A stretch of DNA of 64,000 nt from DASZKW01 sp035552775 (GCA_035552775.1 DASZKW010000068.1:1-64000); one strand, 5' to 3'. Counted from the first letter of the stretch, positions 8,611 through 17,242 are shown. Translations and numbers: made by a program. Notes: generated by a model from the letters alone, not told the origin.

Positions 8611-9154
8611 GATTGCCGCCGGCGAGCGCCACGAGCCTCCTGACCGTGTTCCAGTTTCTCATGGTCACGTCCACGCCGAGCAGCTTGGCCCACCGCAGCT
8701 TGTTCAGCGGGGACGCGAGGACCCCGGCCGGGCACCACAAGTAGACCTCGCGCCCGAGGAGGCGCACCTGGTCCGGAGCCACGTCGAGGGCGGCCAGGGA
8801 GCGGGCGCCGGCGGGGTCGGGCTCGCCGTCGAGGAACCCCACCAGGTACCGCGACGGGTCGGTCATGACGTCGAGCAGGGGCGCGCCTTCGGCGGCAGCG
8901 GCGAGCTCGCCGGCGCTGCGCACCACGACCCTGCACTCCACCCCGGCCTTGTCGCTGAGGGCCCGCTCGATGTCGGCCGCCGCGGTGGGCGCCGCCGCAT
9001 CGGCGCAGGTGAACACGGCGTTGCCGCTCTGCAAGTAGGTGGATACGTCGGTGTAACCGAGGACGGCGAGCAGCCCCCGCAGGTCGTTCATTGCCACCCG
9101 CTTGTTGTGGCCGACGTTGATGCCGCGAAGCAGGGCCACCAGCCTGGTCGTCAT
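8600..9154 (-). CDS. DUF1697 family protein
   Basis: A 184-residue cytosolic protein of the DUF1697 family, whose biochemical role is unknown. The family signature is at the N-terminus, TRLVALLRGINVGHNKR, followed by MNDLRGLLAVLGYTDVSTYL and QSGNAVF. Later it has RYLVGFLDGEPDP and a C-terminal KLLGVDVTMRNWNTVRRL, also typical. I chose the ATG at 9154 because it starts directly before the conserved core; the frame is open upstream but that part is arginine-rich noise. The stop codon lies within an 18-bp tandem array. It is followed on the same strand by no gene; its upstream neighbour is a flavoprotein. Confidence 0.85.
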   Translation of the reverse strand: MTTRLVALLRGINVGHNKRVAMNDLRGLLAVLGYTDVSTYLQSGNAVFTCADAAAPTAAADIERALSDKAGVECRVVVRSAGELAAAAEGAPLLDVMTDPSRYLVGFLDGEPDPAGARSLAALDVAPDQVRLLGREVYLWCPAGVLASPLNKLRWAKLLGVDVTMRNWNTVRRLVALAGGNPTR

Positions 9155-9231
9155 GCCTTGCAACCTGCCATCCGCACAGCCTGCCACGGCCGCCGCCCCG
9201 GGTGTCCGAGCGCGCCCAGCCGGCCGCCGGC

Positions 9232-10824
9232 TCAGGAGCGGGGCGTCGAACCGAGGTCGGCGAGGACGGCCATCGCCGCGTTGCGCCCGTTCACGGCTAT
9301 GACGCTGCCCCCCGGGTGGGTGGCCGCGCCGCACAAGTACAGCCCCGGGACCGGTGTGCGGGGCCCGAACCGGCGGTCCCACATCTGGTCGGGTAGGCAC
9401 TCGCCCTGGAAGATGTGCCCACCGGTCAGACCGATGCGCTCCTCGACGTCGGGGGGACCGAGCACCTGCCGCTGGACTATGCAGTCGGCGACGTCGGGCG
9501 CGAACCGGGAGATGGCGGCGACGACGGTGTCGCCGATCTCGTCGCGTCGTGCCGACCAGTCGCCACTATCCAAGTGGTAGGGCACGTACTGGGCGAAGAC
9601 GCTCATGGTGTGGGCGCCGTCGGGGGCCACCGAGGTGTCGTACGCGGTGTGGAAGTACAGCTCGCACCATGCCGGGGACGGCTGGCCCCGGCGGCTGGCG
9701 TGGTAGGCGGCCTGGGTGTCGTCGATCCCCGTCGAGATGGTGACCATGGCCCGGTGGGGATCGACGTCGGTGCCGGCGGCGCTGAACCGCGGCAGGCGCG
9801 ACAGGGCGCAGTTGAGCTTGAGTACCGGGCTCTCGGTCCTCCATGCGTCCACCCGGGCCCGAAACCCGTCGGGCACCCGCGCCTCGCACAGGGTGACGGT
9901 CCGCTTGGGATCGGCGTTGGACACCACCGTGGCGGCTCGGATCATCTCGCCGCCCTCCAGGCGGACACCCTCCCCGGGCATCACGGCCGCGACAGGCACG
10001 CCGGCGGCTATAACCGCGCCGGCGTCGATGGCCGCGTCGGCCAGGGCGAAGGAGATGCGGCCCATGCCGCCCTCGACGTAGCCCCAGGCGCCGGGGAAGC
10101 CTTCCAGGCTGCCCGACGCGTGCATGAGGTGGACCGCCGCGGTGCCCGGGTCGCGGGGGCCGGCGTATGTACCGATGATGCCCTGGCCGTGCAGGGCGGT
10201 GCGCAGGCGCTCGTCCTTCACGTGGCGCTCGACCACCTCGGCGATGGACGCCTCGAACACCACCTCGATGGCCTCGGTGTCGCCGGCGAGGATCTCCTCG
10301 AGCGCCGGGCGGTCAGGCGCGTCACCGACCCAGGTGTCGCGCTCGCCGGCCCGCAGCGCCCGGCGGATCCGGTCGAACAGGGCGCCGTACGCCCTGTAGC
10401 CGTCCACGTCGCCGGGGGAAAGTTCGGCCACCGCCGCCGCGCTGCGCCCCGGGTCCTCCCACAAGGCGACGGAGCTGCCGTCGTCGAAGGGGCACCACAG
10501 GTGGGGGTCGACCACCCGCACCCGGTAGCCCCGCCGGCGCAGGCCCAACTCGTCGACCACCAGCGGGTGGAGTAGCCCGACCAGGTAGGCGCAGGGGCTG
10601 AACCGCCATCCTCGGTCGGGGAAGGGCTCCTCGATGGTGCACGCCCCGCCCAACCGGTCCCGGCGCTCGAGGACGAGCACCCGCCGCCCGGCGCGCGCCA
10701 GGTAGGCGGCCGCGGTCAGGCCGTTGTGACCGCCGCCGACGACCACCACATCCCAGGTCCGCTGTGCCAGCTCTGACACCGGGGCGGGCAGGCCCACCCG
10801 TCCGAGCACGTCATAGGTGGGCAT
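9232..10824 (-). CDS. FAD-dependent oxidoreductase, phytoene-desaturase-like (COG1233 type)
   Basis: A 530-residue flavoprotein with an N-terminal dinucleotide-binding motif DVVVVGGGHNGLTAAAYLAR followed by RVLVLERRDRLGGACT, and a C-terminal FAD motif PGLYLCGAATHPGGSV. This is the organisation of carotenoid desaturase/isomerase relatives, but it is clearly distinct from the CrtI gene at 56893 and not in the carotenoid region, so the substrate is open. The ATG at 10824 is preceded by an AGGG site; a GTG at 10830 in the same frame is the alternative. A 19-codon open frame ends at 10827, just before this start. A possible promoter lies about 130 bp upstream. Confidence 0.85.
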   Translation of the reverse strand: MPTYDVLGRVGLPAPVSELAQRTWDVVVVGGGHNGLTAAAYLARAGRRVLVLERRDRLGGACTIEEPFPDRGWRFSPCAYLVGLLHPLVVDELGLRRRGYRVRVVDPHLWCPFDDGSSVALWEDPGRSAAAVAELSPGDVDGYRAYGALFDRIRRALRAGERDTWVGDAPDRPALEEILAGDTEAIEVVFEASIAEVVERHVKDERLRTALHGQGIIGTYAGPRDPGTAAVHLMHASGSLEGFPGAWGYVEGGMGRISFALADAAIDAGAVIAAGVPVAAVMPGEGVRLEGGEMIRAATVVSNADPKRTVTLCEARVPDGFRARVDAWRTESPVLKLNCALSRLPRFSAAGTDVDPHRAMVTISTGIDDTQAAYHASRRGQPSPAWCELYFHTAYDTSVAPDGAHTMSVFAQYVPYHLDSGDWSARRDEIGDTVVAAISRFAPDVADCIVQRQVLGPPDVEERIGLTGGHIFQGECLPDQMWDRRFGPRTPVPGLYLCGAATHPGGSVIAVNGRNAAMAVLADLGSTPRS

Positions 10825-10826
10825 GG

Positions 10827-10886
10827 TCACCCTGCGGTCCCGGCAGCGGAGAGCTGCGACTTCCGGGCGACATCGTGGTCGGTCAT
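10827..10886 (-). other. Possible 19-codon leader ORF before the flavoprotein gene
   Basis: An ATG at 10886 opens a 19-residue frame (MTDHDVARKSQLSAAGTAG) whose TGA at 10829-10827 overlaps the alternative GTG start (10830) of the flavoprotein and sits in its ribosome-binding region. It lies downstream of the candidate promoter at 10955-10983. It could couple translation of the flavoprotein. Its ribosome site is weak and no homologue is known to me, so it may be chance. Confidence 0.25.
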
Positions 10887-10954
10887 GTGGATCGCCCTCA
10901 GTTCATGGTCTTGAACCGCATGTGTAGGTGGCGGCGCGAACGAGATCCCAGCCT

Positions 10955-10983
10955 TGTATAGGCGACGCCGGCTTCTCAGACAA
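10955..10983 (-). promoter_or_regulatory. Candidate sigma-70-type promoter for the flavoprotein gene
   Basis: On the minus strand, TTGTCT (10983-10978) and TATACA (10960-10955) are separated by 17 bp, in a less GC-rich patch about 130 bp upstream of the flavoprotein start. Each hexamer matches four of six consensus positions. No experimental support. Confidence 0.35.
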
Positions 10984-11002
10984 AAAAAACACGCAGAGTG
11001 TT
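10982..11002 (-). terminator. Candidate intrinsic terminator after the ZnuA-like/serine hydrolase pair
   Basis: Read on the minus strand, a short stem AACAC/GTGTT with loop TCTGC is followed by eight T residues. A T run of this length is rare in such GC-rich DNA, and it lies downstream of the convergently placed minus-strand pair ending at 11123. The stem is short, which limits confidence. Confidence 0.4.
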
Positions 11003-11051
11003 GACGGCGGGGGATAGGGAAGCGTATGGTGCCGGGGAAGGCGGGGTCGGG

Positions 11052-11103
11052 AGCGGACCCTGAGAGCCGATGGAGCAGCGCTCCGCCGGACTCTCGGGTC
11101 GCT
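11052..11103 (-). terminator. Long imperfect hairpin just after the serine hydrolase stop
   Basis: The arms agcggaccctgagagccg and cggactctcgggtcgct pair with small bulges around ggagc/gctcc, giving a stem of more than 20 bp about 20 bp beyond the stop of the minus-strand serine hydrolase gene. It has no T tract of its own. Together with the T8 element 50 bp further on it probably protects or ends the transcript. Confidence 0.4.
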
Positions 11104-11122
11104 CTCCCGGCAGACGGGACCG

Positions 11123-11986
11123 TCATCGGGATGGGTCCGCGCCGAGTTCCGCCAGCACGGCGTCAGCCAACTCCGGCCACGCCGCCGCCGCCCACGGCCC
11201 GAAGTCCCGGTCGGCGAGCGCAGCGCAGGCCACGCCGGCGGCCGGGTCGACCCACAAGAACGAGCCGGCCCTCCCGAAGTGACCGAAAGTGGCGGGAGAG
11301 TTGCGAGCCCCGGTCCAGTGCGGTGCCTTGTGGTCGCGCAGCTCGAATCCCAGGCCCCAGTCGTTCGGGGAGTGGCGACCGAAGCCGGGGAGGATGCCGG
11401 CGAGTTGGGGAAAGGCCACGCTGGTCGCCGCGCCCAGCGTCTCGGGGGCGACGAGCGTGGGTGCCAGTAGCTCCCGGCCGAGGGCCAGCAGGTCGGTCAA
11501 CGGACCGTGGGCGCCAGAAGCGGGGGAGCCTTCGAGCGCGGTGGCGGCCAGGCCCAGGGGGGAGACCACGGCGTCTCGGATGTAGGCGACGGCGGGCATG
11601 TCGGTCGCCGCGGCGAGCGCGGTCGCAAGGGCGTCGAAGCCGGAGTTGGAGTAGATCCGCGTGGTCCCCGGCGCCGCCACCGGCGTGTCGCCGTCGAAGG
11701 GCAGCCCGGAGGCATGGGCGAGCAGGTGGCGGACGGTGGAGCCCGGTGGACCGGCCGGGTCGTCGAGGGCGATGCTGCCCTCCTCGACGGCCACGAGGGT
11801 GGCGAGGGCGGTGAGAAGCTTGGTGACCGACGCCCAGGCGAACACCCGGTCGGCGGGTCCGGCGACGGCGCACACCGCGGCGGGCCCGGTCACCCCGGCC
11901 GCGGCCGTGGCCGGCCACGTGGTCACCAGTTCCAGGGCCCGAGCGGCCCCTCGAGCGGGGGACGGGGCTTGATCCGGTCCGGTCAC
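11123..11986 (-). CDS. Serine hydrolase of the beta-lactamase/penicillin-binding family (class C type)
   Basis: A 287-residue serine hydrolase with the SxxK nucleophile motif ASVTKLLTAL near residue 53 and a YxN-type motif IYSNSGFDALA. The region around HFGRAGSFLWVDPAAGVACAAL is in the place of the third (KTG/HxG-like) motif. It has no signal peptide, so a cytosolic esterase or peptidase role is more likely than cell-wall synthesis. The GTG at 11986 overlaps the TGA of the upstream ZnuA-like gene (GTGA); an ATG at 12007 in the same frame is the alternative and would overlap that gene by 25 bp. Substrate unknown. Confidence 0.82.
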   Translation of the reverse strand: MTGPDQAPSPARGAARALELVTTWPATAAAGVTGPAAVCAVAGPADRVFAWASVTKLLTALATLVAVEEGSIALDDPAGPPGSTVRHLLAHASGLPFDGDTPVAAPGTTRIYSNSGFDALATALAAATDMPAVAYIRDAVVSPLGLAATALEGSPASGAHGPLTDLLALGRELLAPTLVAPETLGAATSVAFPQLAGILPGFGRHSPNDWGLGFELRDHKAPHWTGARNSPATFGHFGRAGSFLWVDPAAGVACAALADRDFGPWAAAAWPELADAVLAELGADPSR

Positions 11987-12888
11987 GGCTCGTTCGTGGA
12001 CACGCATCGCAGCCCGGTGGAGAGCCGGGCCAGGTCCCCTTCCATGCGGTTGAAGTAGCTGTAACCGCTGGGCTCGGGGGGCGGCGCCGCCCCGTCCATG
12101 GTGTCGAGGGCGAGGAGCTTGGTGTGGGTGTCGCCGGCCAGGGCCGCCAGAGCGGGGTCGGTGACGGGGGGCTCGCTGAACACGGTGGTCAGGGAGCGGT
12201 CGCGTACCAGCGTGGCGGCGCGTGCGACGGCGCCCGGCGTGGCGTTGGCGGCGAGCACGTCCAGGCGAAGCTGGTAGCGGGTGGCCAGGCCCGCCAACGC
12301 ATCGTCGGGGGTGAACACGACCTTGTTGGGACAGTCCGACAGGGTGTTCTGGAAGTCGATGTCGAGGGTGCTGAGCACCGCCGTGAAGTCCTCGTCGCCG
12401 TTGGCGTAGGCCTGGGCACCGGCGGGGTCAGCACCGCGCAGGGCGCCGGCGACGATGCCGGTCGCGGCGCGCATGGCGGTGGGATCGAGCCAGAACTCGG
12501 CGCTATGGCCGGGCCTCACCCCGCCGAGGCGGGGCAACAGTGCCAGCACGCCTGGGCCTGCGCCTGCGGCCGCCTCCACCCTGGACTGGTACCCGTCGCC
12601 GACCTCGACGACCAGGGCGGCGTGGCGGAGCTCGGCGACCTGGGCGGGCGACGGGTCAACGGCGCGGTCGTCGGCTGCTCCTTTCGACAGGTCGGTCACC
12701 GTGACGCGGTTACCCCCCACGTTCGCCACCAGTTGGGCTAGGGGGAAGTTGGTGGTGACGACGTTCAACCGGTGGGGCGGCGGGGCAGCAACCCCGCCCC
12801 CGCACCCGGTCACGATAGTGAGGAGGAGGGAGGCAACGGTGGCGACGGGCCACCGGGCCCGCTGTCGGAGGGTGCGGGGGCGCTTCAT
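11983..12888 (-). CDS. ZnuA-like metal-binding lipoprotein lacking the usual histidine ligands
   Basis: A 301-residue secreted lipoprotein of the metal ABC transporter substrate-binding family (ZnuA/TroA type), with lipobox LTIVTGCGGG and the family opening LNVVTTNFPLAQLVANVGG. The fold landmarks are all present, but the expected metal-binding histidines are not: the usual HxYEPSP becomes AVDPSPAQ, the usual PHxWLDP becomes AEFWLDP, and the HDAF-type motif becomes TPDDALAGL; SEPPVTDP remains. No ABC permease or ATPase is adjacent. It may bind another ligand or act as a chaperone. I took the ATG at 12888 (MKRPRTLRQRAR) because it gives a proper signal peptide; the same frame is open to 12933. 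Confidence 0.82.
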   Translation of the reverse strand: MKRPRTLRQRARWPVATVASLLLTIVTGCGGGVAAPPPHRLNVVTTNFPLAQLVANVGGNRVTVTDLSKGAADDRAVDPSPAQVAELRHAALVVEVGDGYQSRVEAAAGAGPGVLALLPRLGGVRPGHSAEFWLDPTAMRAATGIVAGALRGADPAGAQAYANGDEDFTAVLSTLDIDFQNTLSDCPNKVVFTPDDALAGLATRYQLRLDVLAANATPGAVARAATLVRDRSLTTVFSEPPVTDPALAALAGDTHTKLLALDTMDGAAPPPEPSGYSYFNRMEGDLARLSTGLRCVSTNEP

Positions 12889-12938
12889 CGGACGATGGCG
12901 AAAACCTACAGCGGCTGGTGGCCACTTGGTCACTTACC

Positions 12939-14552
12939 ATGCCATCCGTGCAGCTACGTCTGGCGTCGGTCGGCGATCTGGGGCTCGCGGCGTGGGCGCT
13001 CGGGCGATCGGGGCTGCTCGGGCCCCACCGGCCCGACCGCCTGTGGGGGATAGCGGGAGCCCTGCGGCGCTGGGGGGTCACGTTGGGGGCGACCTACGCC
13101 ATGGGAGCGGCCCGATCCCCCGACCGTGTTGCCGTAATCGACGACGAGGGGACGCTCAGCTTCGCCGACATGGACAGGCGCACGAGCACGGTGGCGTCGG
13201 CCCTGGCCGACCTCGGGATCGGCAGGGGGGACCAGGTGGGCCTGCTCAGCCGCAACCACCGCGACTTCCTCACCGCCGCCGTCGCCCTGGCCAAGCTGGG
13301 GGCGGACACCATCTACCTCAACACCGGGTTCGCCGGCCGCCAGGTGCAGGAGGTCGCCACCCGCGAGGGAGCCAAGGCCCTCATCGTCGACGAGGAGTTC
13401 GTCGCGGCCACCAGCCAGCTCGACGACCGCGTCACCCGGGTGGTGGCCGCCGGGGAGGCGGGCGGTGACAATCCGAGCTTCGCCGGCTTCCTTGCCGCCG
13501 GGGCCCGGGAAGGGCCGCCGGCGCCGGGCCGGGTGGGTGCCCACACCATCCTCACCTCGGGCACGACAGGCACGCCCAAGGGGGCCCGGCGCGACCTCGG
13601 CGCCGAGGTCGCGCCACTGGTGGCGCTCCTGACCAAGATCCCCTTTCGCACCACCGATACTACGGTCCTCGCCGCTCCCATGTTCCATTCCTGGGGATTG
13701 GCCAACATGGCAGTGGGCCTGCTGTTCGGTGCCACCTTGATCCCTGTTCGCCACTTCGGAGCGGAGGAGACCCTCCGCCTCGTCGAACGCCATCGGGCCA
13801 CGTGCGTGGCCGCGGTACCGGTGATGATCCAGCGCATCATGGAGCTCCCGGCCGAGGTCCGCGGCCGCTACGACACTTCCACGTTGCGCGTGGTGGCGCT
13901 GTCGGGCTCGGCGCTCGCCGGCGACCTGGCCATCCGCTTCATGGATGAGTTCGGTGACGTCGTCTACAATCTGTATGGCTCGACGGAGATCGGGTGGGCG
14001 TCGATTGCCACCCCGGGCGACCTGCGGGCCGCCCCTGGAACGGCAGGGCGAGTTCCCATCGGCACCCACGTGCGCCTTTTCGATCCCGACGGGCGCGAGG
14101 TGGACCAGGGAGCCAGCGGGCGAATTTTCGTGCACGGCGGCCTGCTCTTCGAGGGTTACACGGGGGGCGGGGGCAAGGACGTGATCGACGGTTACATGGC
14201 GACCGGCGACGTGGGCCACTTCGACGGTTCCGGCCGCCTCTTCGTCGACGGACGCGACGACGAAATGATCGTGTCCGGAGGCGAAAACGTCTTCCCCCGT
14301 GAGGTCGAGGACCTCCTCGCCGCCCACCCGGCCGTCGCTGACGCCGCCGTGATCGGCGTGGCCGACGAGCGGTTCGGTCAGCGCCTCAAGGCCTTCGTCG
14401 TCAGGCGGGAAGCGGGGGCGGTGAGCGAGGAGGACCTGAAGGACCATGTGCGCCAGGGCCTGGCGCGCTACAAGGTGCCTCGCGAGATCGTCTTTTTGAG
14501 CGAGCTTCCCCGCAACCCGACGGGCAAGGTGCTCAAGCGGGAGCTGTCGTGA
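12939..14552 (+). CDS. Acyl-CoA synthetase / AMP-dependent ligase (FadD-like)
   Basis: Activates a carboxylic acid, probably a fatty acid, through an acyl-AMP intermediate to the CoA thioester. The 537-residue protein has the AMP/phosphate loop ILTSGTTGTPKGARR, substrate-side motif APMFHSWGLA, the adenine motif NLYGSTEIGWASIA, the hinge region MATGDVGHFD...LFVDGRDDEMIVSGGENV, and the C-terminal catalytic lysine in NPTGKVLKREL. The TPKGARR form resembles the mycobacterial FadD2/FadD12 branch. The ATG at 12939 (MPSVQLRLASV) is preferred to a GTG at 12918. It is divergent from the ZnuA-like gene across about 50 bp and its 3' end overlaps the convergent deacetylase gene by 20 bp. Confidence 0.9.
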   Translation: MPSVQLRLASVGDLGLAAWALGRSGLLGPHRPDRLWGIAGALRRWGVTLGATYAMGAARSPDRVAVIDDEGTLSFADMDRRTSTVASALADLGIGRGDQVGLLSRNHRDFLTAAVALAKLGADTIYLNTGFAGRQVQEVATREGAKALIVDEEFVAATSQLDDRVTRVVAAGEAGGDNPSFAGFLAAGAREGPPAPGRVGAHTILTSGTTGTPKGARRDLGAEVAPLVALLTKIPFRTTDTTVLAAPMFHSWGLANMAVGLLFGATLIPVRHFGAEETLRLVERHRATCVAAVPVMIQRIMELPAEVRGRYDTSTLRVVALSGSALAGDLAIRFMDEFGDVVYNLYGSTEIGWASIATPGDLRAAPGTAGRVPIGTHVRLFDPDGREVDQGASGRIFVHGGLLFEGYTGGGGKDVIDGYMATGDVGHFDGSGRLFVDGRDDEMIVSGGENVFPREVEDLLAAHPAVADAAVIGVADERFGQRLKAFVVRREAGAVSEEDLKDHVRQGLARYKVPREIVFLSELPRNPTGKVLKRELS

Positions 14553-15333
14553 TCTTCTCCCGCTCCCTCGTCCCGTGCCGGCCCAGGGGACCCACCTCCA
14601 GGCCGGCGACAGCCCACCGCTCGCGCAGCAGCGGGAGGGCGCCGAGCGCCGCCCGCCACGCACCGGGAGCGGAGGTCACGTCGCTGTCGTGGAGCAGGAC
14701 GGTAGCGCCCGGACGCCACGTGGCCGTCACCGTGGCGGCGACGCTGGCCGCGGTGGCATCGGAGCGCCAGTCCCTGCCCCACGTGGTCCACAGCACCGTG
14801 CGTAGGGCGGCGCGCCGGGCGGCGACGAGAGAAGAGCCCGACAGGGCACCGTAGGGGGGCCGGAACCACTCGGGCTCGGTGCCCGTGGTCGCCTGGATCA
14901 CATCCCTGGCGCGGGCCACGTCGCGGCTGGTCCACGTCCACGGGCGCCGGATGTGGCTCGTGTGGGAGTAGCCGTGCACGCCGATCTCGTGGCCTCGGGC
15001 CGCGATCTCGGCCGCCAGACCCGGCGAGCGCTGGACGGCTTCGCCGAGGAGGAAGAACGTGGCGCGCCATCCGAGGGCGTCGAGGGTTTCGAGGAACGCA
15101 GGGGTCGACGCCGGGTCGGGGCCGTCGTCGAAGGTGAGAGCCACGTGGTCGGGTTTGCCCACACCCGACAGCGCCGGCAGCACCCGGTTGCGGGCCTGGC
15201 GCCATGCGGTGGCGGCCGGCGCCAGATGGGCTACGGCGCCGGCGGCCACCAGCCCGCCGGCGCCGAGTGCCTTCCAGGAGGCGTCGTGGTGCGCGTTGCG
15301 GGGTGCGAGGAGCTCGGGCCCCGACGCCCTCAC
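14533..15333 (-). CDS. Polysaccharide deacetylase (NodB domain)
   Basis: Metal-dependent N-deacetylase of carbohydrate esterase family 4, 266 residues. All NodB motifs are there: motif 1 ALTFDDGPDP with the catalytic Asp pair, motif 2 HGYSHTSHIR with two metal His, motif 3 WFRPPYGALSG, motif 4 LWTTWGRDW, and motif 5 TVLLHDSD. A hydrophobic stretch near residues 20-45 may be a membrane anchor. The GTG start overlaps the TGA of the upstream glycosyltransferase gene (GTGA), so they form an operon and presumably act on the same glycan or glycolipid. The 3' end overlaps the convergent acyl-CoA synthetase by 20 bp. Confidence 0.9.
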   Translation of the reverse strand: MRASGPELLAPRNAHHDASWKALGAGGLVAAGAVAHLAPAATAWRQARNRVLPALSGVGKPDHVALTFDDGPDPASTPAFLETLDALGWRATFFLLGEAVQRSPGLAAEIAARGHEIGVHGYSHTSHIRRPWTWTSRDVARARDVIQATTGTEPEWFRPPYGALSGSSLVAARRAALRTVLWTTWGRDWRSDATAASVAATVTATWRPGATVLLHDSDVTSAPGAWRAALGALPLLRERWAVAGLEVGPLGRHGTREREKITTAPA

Positions 15334-17177
15334 CTCAAGGTGTCCAGGGGGACCGCCGGCAGCCCGGCGGCGGAGAGCTGGGTGGCGACGGTGTCGAGCA
15401 CGGCTGCGAGCCGGGCGGGGGACGCATCCAGACCGTCGACCAGGTAGATCTGGCGTGCCGCCATCGCCCCCACCGACGCCGGCCCCTGGAAGTCGGCGGC
15501 CACGAAGGTGGTATCCGGTACGACGACGGAAGTACGCACATGGTGGCAGTCGACGAGGTCCCAGGCGTTGAGCCGCCGACCGGGGACGAAGACAGTGACG
15601 GACTGGCCGGCCAGGACGCCGATCACGCCGGCGGCGCCGGCGTCACGGCGGGCGCGCGTCCACAGCGCGGTCGGGGTGCTCGTGCCCTGCGGGCCGAGTG
15701 TCTGGCCGTGGCCCCCGCTTTCCACGTCGACTCCCTCGGCGCCCAGGTGCTTGACGGCCGCGGGATCAGCCTCGGCGGTGCGGGCATCGAGGACCGCGGT
15801 GGCGTCGAGATCTATCAGCCGGGTGACAATGCCCGGGTCGGCGAGCTCGGCGCTGTCGAGACGCACCCCGAGATAGGCGACGGAGCCGGCGCCGGGGGGC
15901 GGGTGGGCCACGCCGGCCCCTTCGGCCGCCGCCACCCCGACGCCGGCGGTGAGCCCGGTCCAGGTGAGCCCGAGCAGGGCGGCGGCGGTCGCTGCGATGC
16001 GAGCCGCGACCCGCACGGGACGCCGCCAGACGGCGGGCGCCAGAGCGTGGTCGCCGTAGGCCGCGGAGACGACGTGGTCCGCGGCGTCGGCGGTGAACAT
16101 GGCGTGGCCGGAGGCCACCTGGGCGTCGCGGGCGCCCCCGGGCTCGCTCAGCGCGTCGAGGGCGGCGACCAGCTCCGCCTCCCCGGTGGCAAGCCGGCTG
16201 ATCCCGGCGTCGGCCATCGCCGCGGTGTTGGCCTTGCCGTGCCCGGCTATCGGCTGGTAACTGACGACGGGCAGGCCGCGCCGGAGGGCTTCGAGGGAGG
16301 TCAGGCCGCCGGCGTTTTCCACGAGGGCGTCCGCCGCCACCATCAGCTCGGGCATGCGGTCCGTCCAGCCGAGGACCACCGAGCGCCCCGGCGCACGGTC
16401 GGCCTCGTCCTGCATGGCACGGAGCAGCCTGTCGTCGCGGCCGCATACCACTATTGGCACGAAGCGGCCGTCGCCCGCGATGCTGCGGAAGGTGCCGGTC
16501 ACGCCGCCCACTCCCCAGGATCCGGCCACGACGAGCACGGCGCGCTCATCCGGCTGCAGACCGAGGTGGCGTCGGGCGGCGTCGCGCTCCGCCACCGCGT
16601 CCGGCGCGGGCTTGAACGCGTCGGACACCACCGGCCCGCACGCCACAGAGGGTCTACCGCTGCGCCGGCCGGCGGCGGTTGCCGGGTGTCGGTGCACGGC
16701 CAGGTTGATGTCAATGCCGTGGTGGACCCACATGGGATGGACGCCGAAGTCGGTGATGAAGTTGACAACCGCTACCTTGAGGCGCCCCGCCGCCCGCAAA
16801 CGGCCCAGGGTGCCGGTCGCCAGGGGGTAGGTCGAGACCACGACGTCAGCCCGGTCGTGGCGTACCCAGCGCAAGAGCCGCCTGCGGGTAAGCAGGGTGA
16901 TAAGCCAACCCACCGGGCCGCACAGCCACGGCACCCGGTACCAGAGGCGGTAGGTCATGTCGTAGACGGAGGGGATGTGCTTGAGCTCGAACTCGTAGCC
17001 GCGGCGCAGGGCGGACCCGAGGTGCAGCGGGGCGGTATCGAGGAAGTCACGGACCGTCGCGTGGTGCCCCGCGGCGCGCATCTGGGTGGCCAGTTCCCGC
17101 GCCGCGCCGTCGTGGCCGGCCCCCATGCTCGCCGACACGACCAGGACCCGTATCGGGCCGCGACAAGCCGTGGGCAT
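15330..17177 (-). CDS. MGDG-synthase-like glycosyltransferase fused to a degenerate deacetylase-like domain
   Basis: A 615-residue glycosyltransferase of the monogalactosyldiacylglycerol synthase type (GT28 relatives). Residues 1-370 hold the GT-B parts: VLVVSASMGAGHDGAA, NFITDFGVHPMWVHHGID, ERAVLVVAGSWGVGG, and the nucleotide-sugar site ENAGGLTSLEALRRGLPVV. A membrane segment follows near residues 390-412. The last 200 residues (YLGVRLDSAELADP onward, ending SAAGLPAVPLDTL) resemble a NodB fold in length and spacing but lack the DD and HxxxH motifs. The ATG at 17177 fits the conserved start; the frame stays open to 18020 but that part lies antisense to the TauE gene. Operon with the active deacetylase downstream. 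Confidence 0.83.
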   Translation of the reverse strand: MPTACRGPIRVLVVSASMGAGHDGAARELATQMRAAGHHATVRDFLDTAPLHLGSALRRGYEFELKHIPSVYDMTYRLWYRVPWLCGPVGWLITLLTRRRLLRWVRHDRADVVVSTYPLATGTLGRLRAAGRLKVAVVNFITDFGVHPMWVHHGIDINLAVHRHPATAAGRRSGRPSVACGPVVSDAFKPAPDAVAERDAARRHLGLQPDERAVLVVAGSWGVGGVTGTFRSIAGDGRFVPIVVCGRDDRLLRAMQDEADRAPGRSVVLGWTDRMPELMVAADALVENAGGLTSLEALRRGLPVVSYQPIAGHGKANTAAMADAGISRLATGEAELVAALDALSEPGGARDAQVASGHAMFTADAADHVVSAAYGDHALAPAVWRRPVRVAARIAATAAALLGLTWTGLTAGVGVAAAEGAGVAHPPPGAGSVAYLGVRLDSAELADPGIVTRLIDLDATAVLDARTAEADPAAVKHLGAEGVDVESGGHGQTLGPQGTSTPTALWTRARRDAGAAGVIGVLAGQSVTVFVPGRRLNAWDLVDCHHVRTSVVVPDTTFVAADFQGPASVGAMAARQIYLVDGLDASPARLAAVLDTVATQLSAAGLPAVPLDTLR

Positions 17178-17242
17178 GGCGGGCAAGGTTAGCGAAGGTG
17201 CCGGCCCAGCCCCGGCTTCGCCGCCGCGGGACGGGCCGAGCG

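Noticed and set aside
9232..10824. Second CrtI or CrtN of the carotenoid pathway
   Set aside because: It is only a COG1233-type flavoprotein, far from the carotenoid genes, with a different N-terminal motif; substrate left open.
11001..11103. Plus-strand TTGACG-18-TATGGT followed by a hairpin, as a small RNA gene
   Set aside because: The hairpin has no T tract on this strand and fits better as a terminator for the minus-strand genes; no conservation can be checked.
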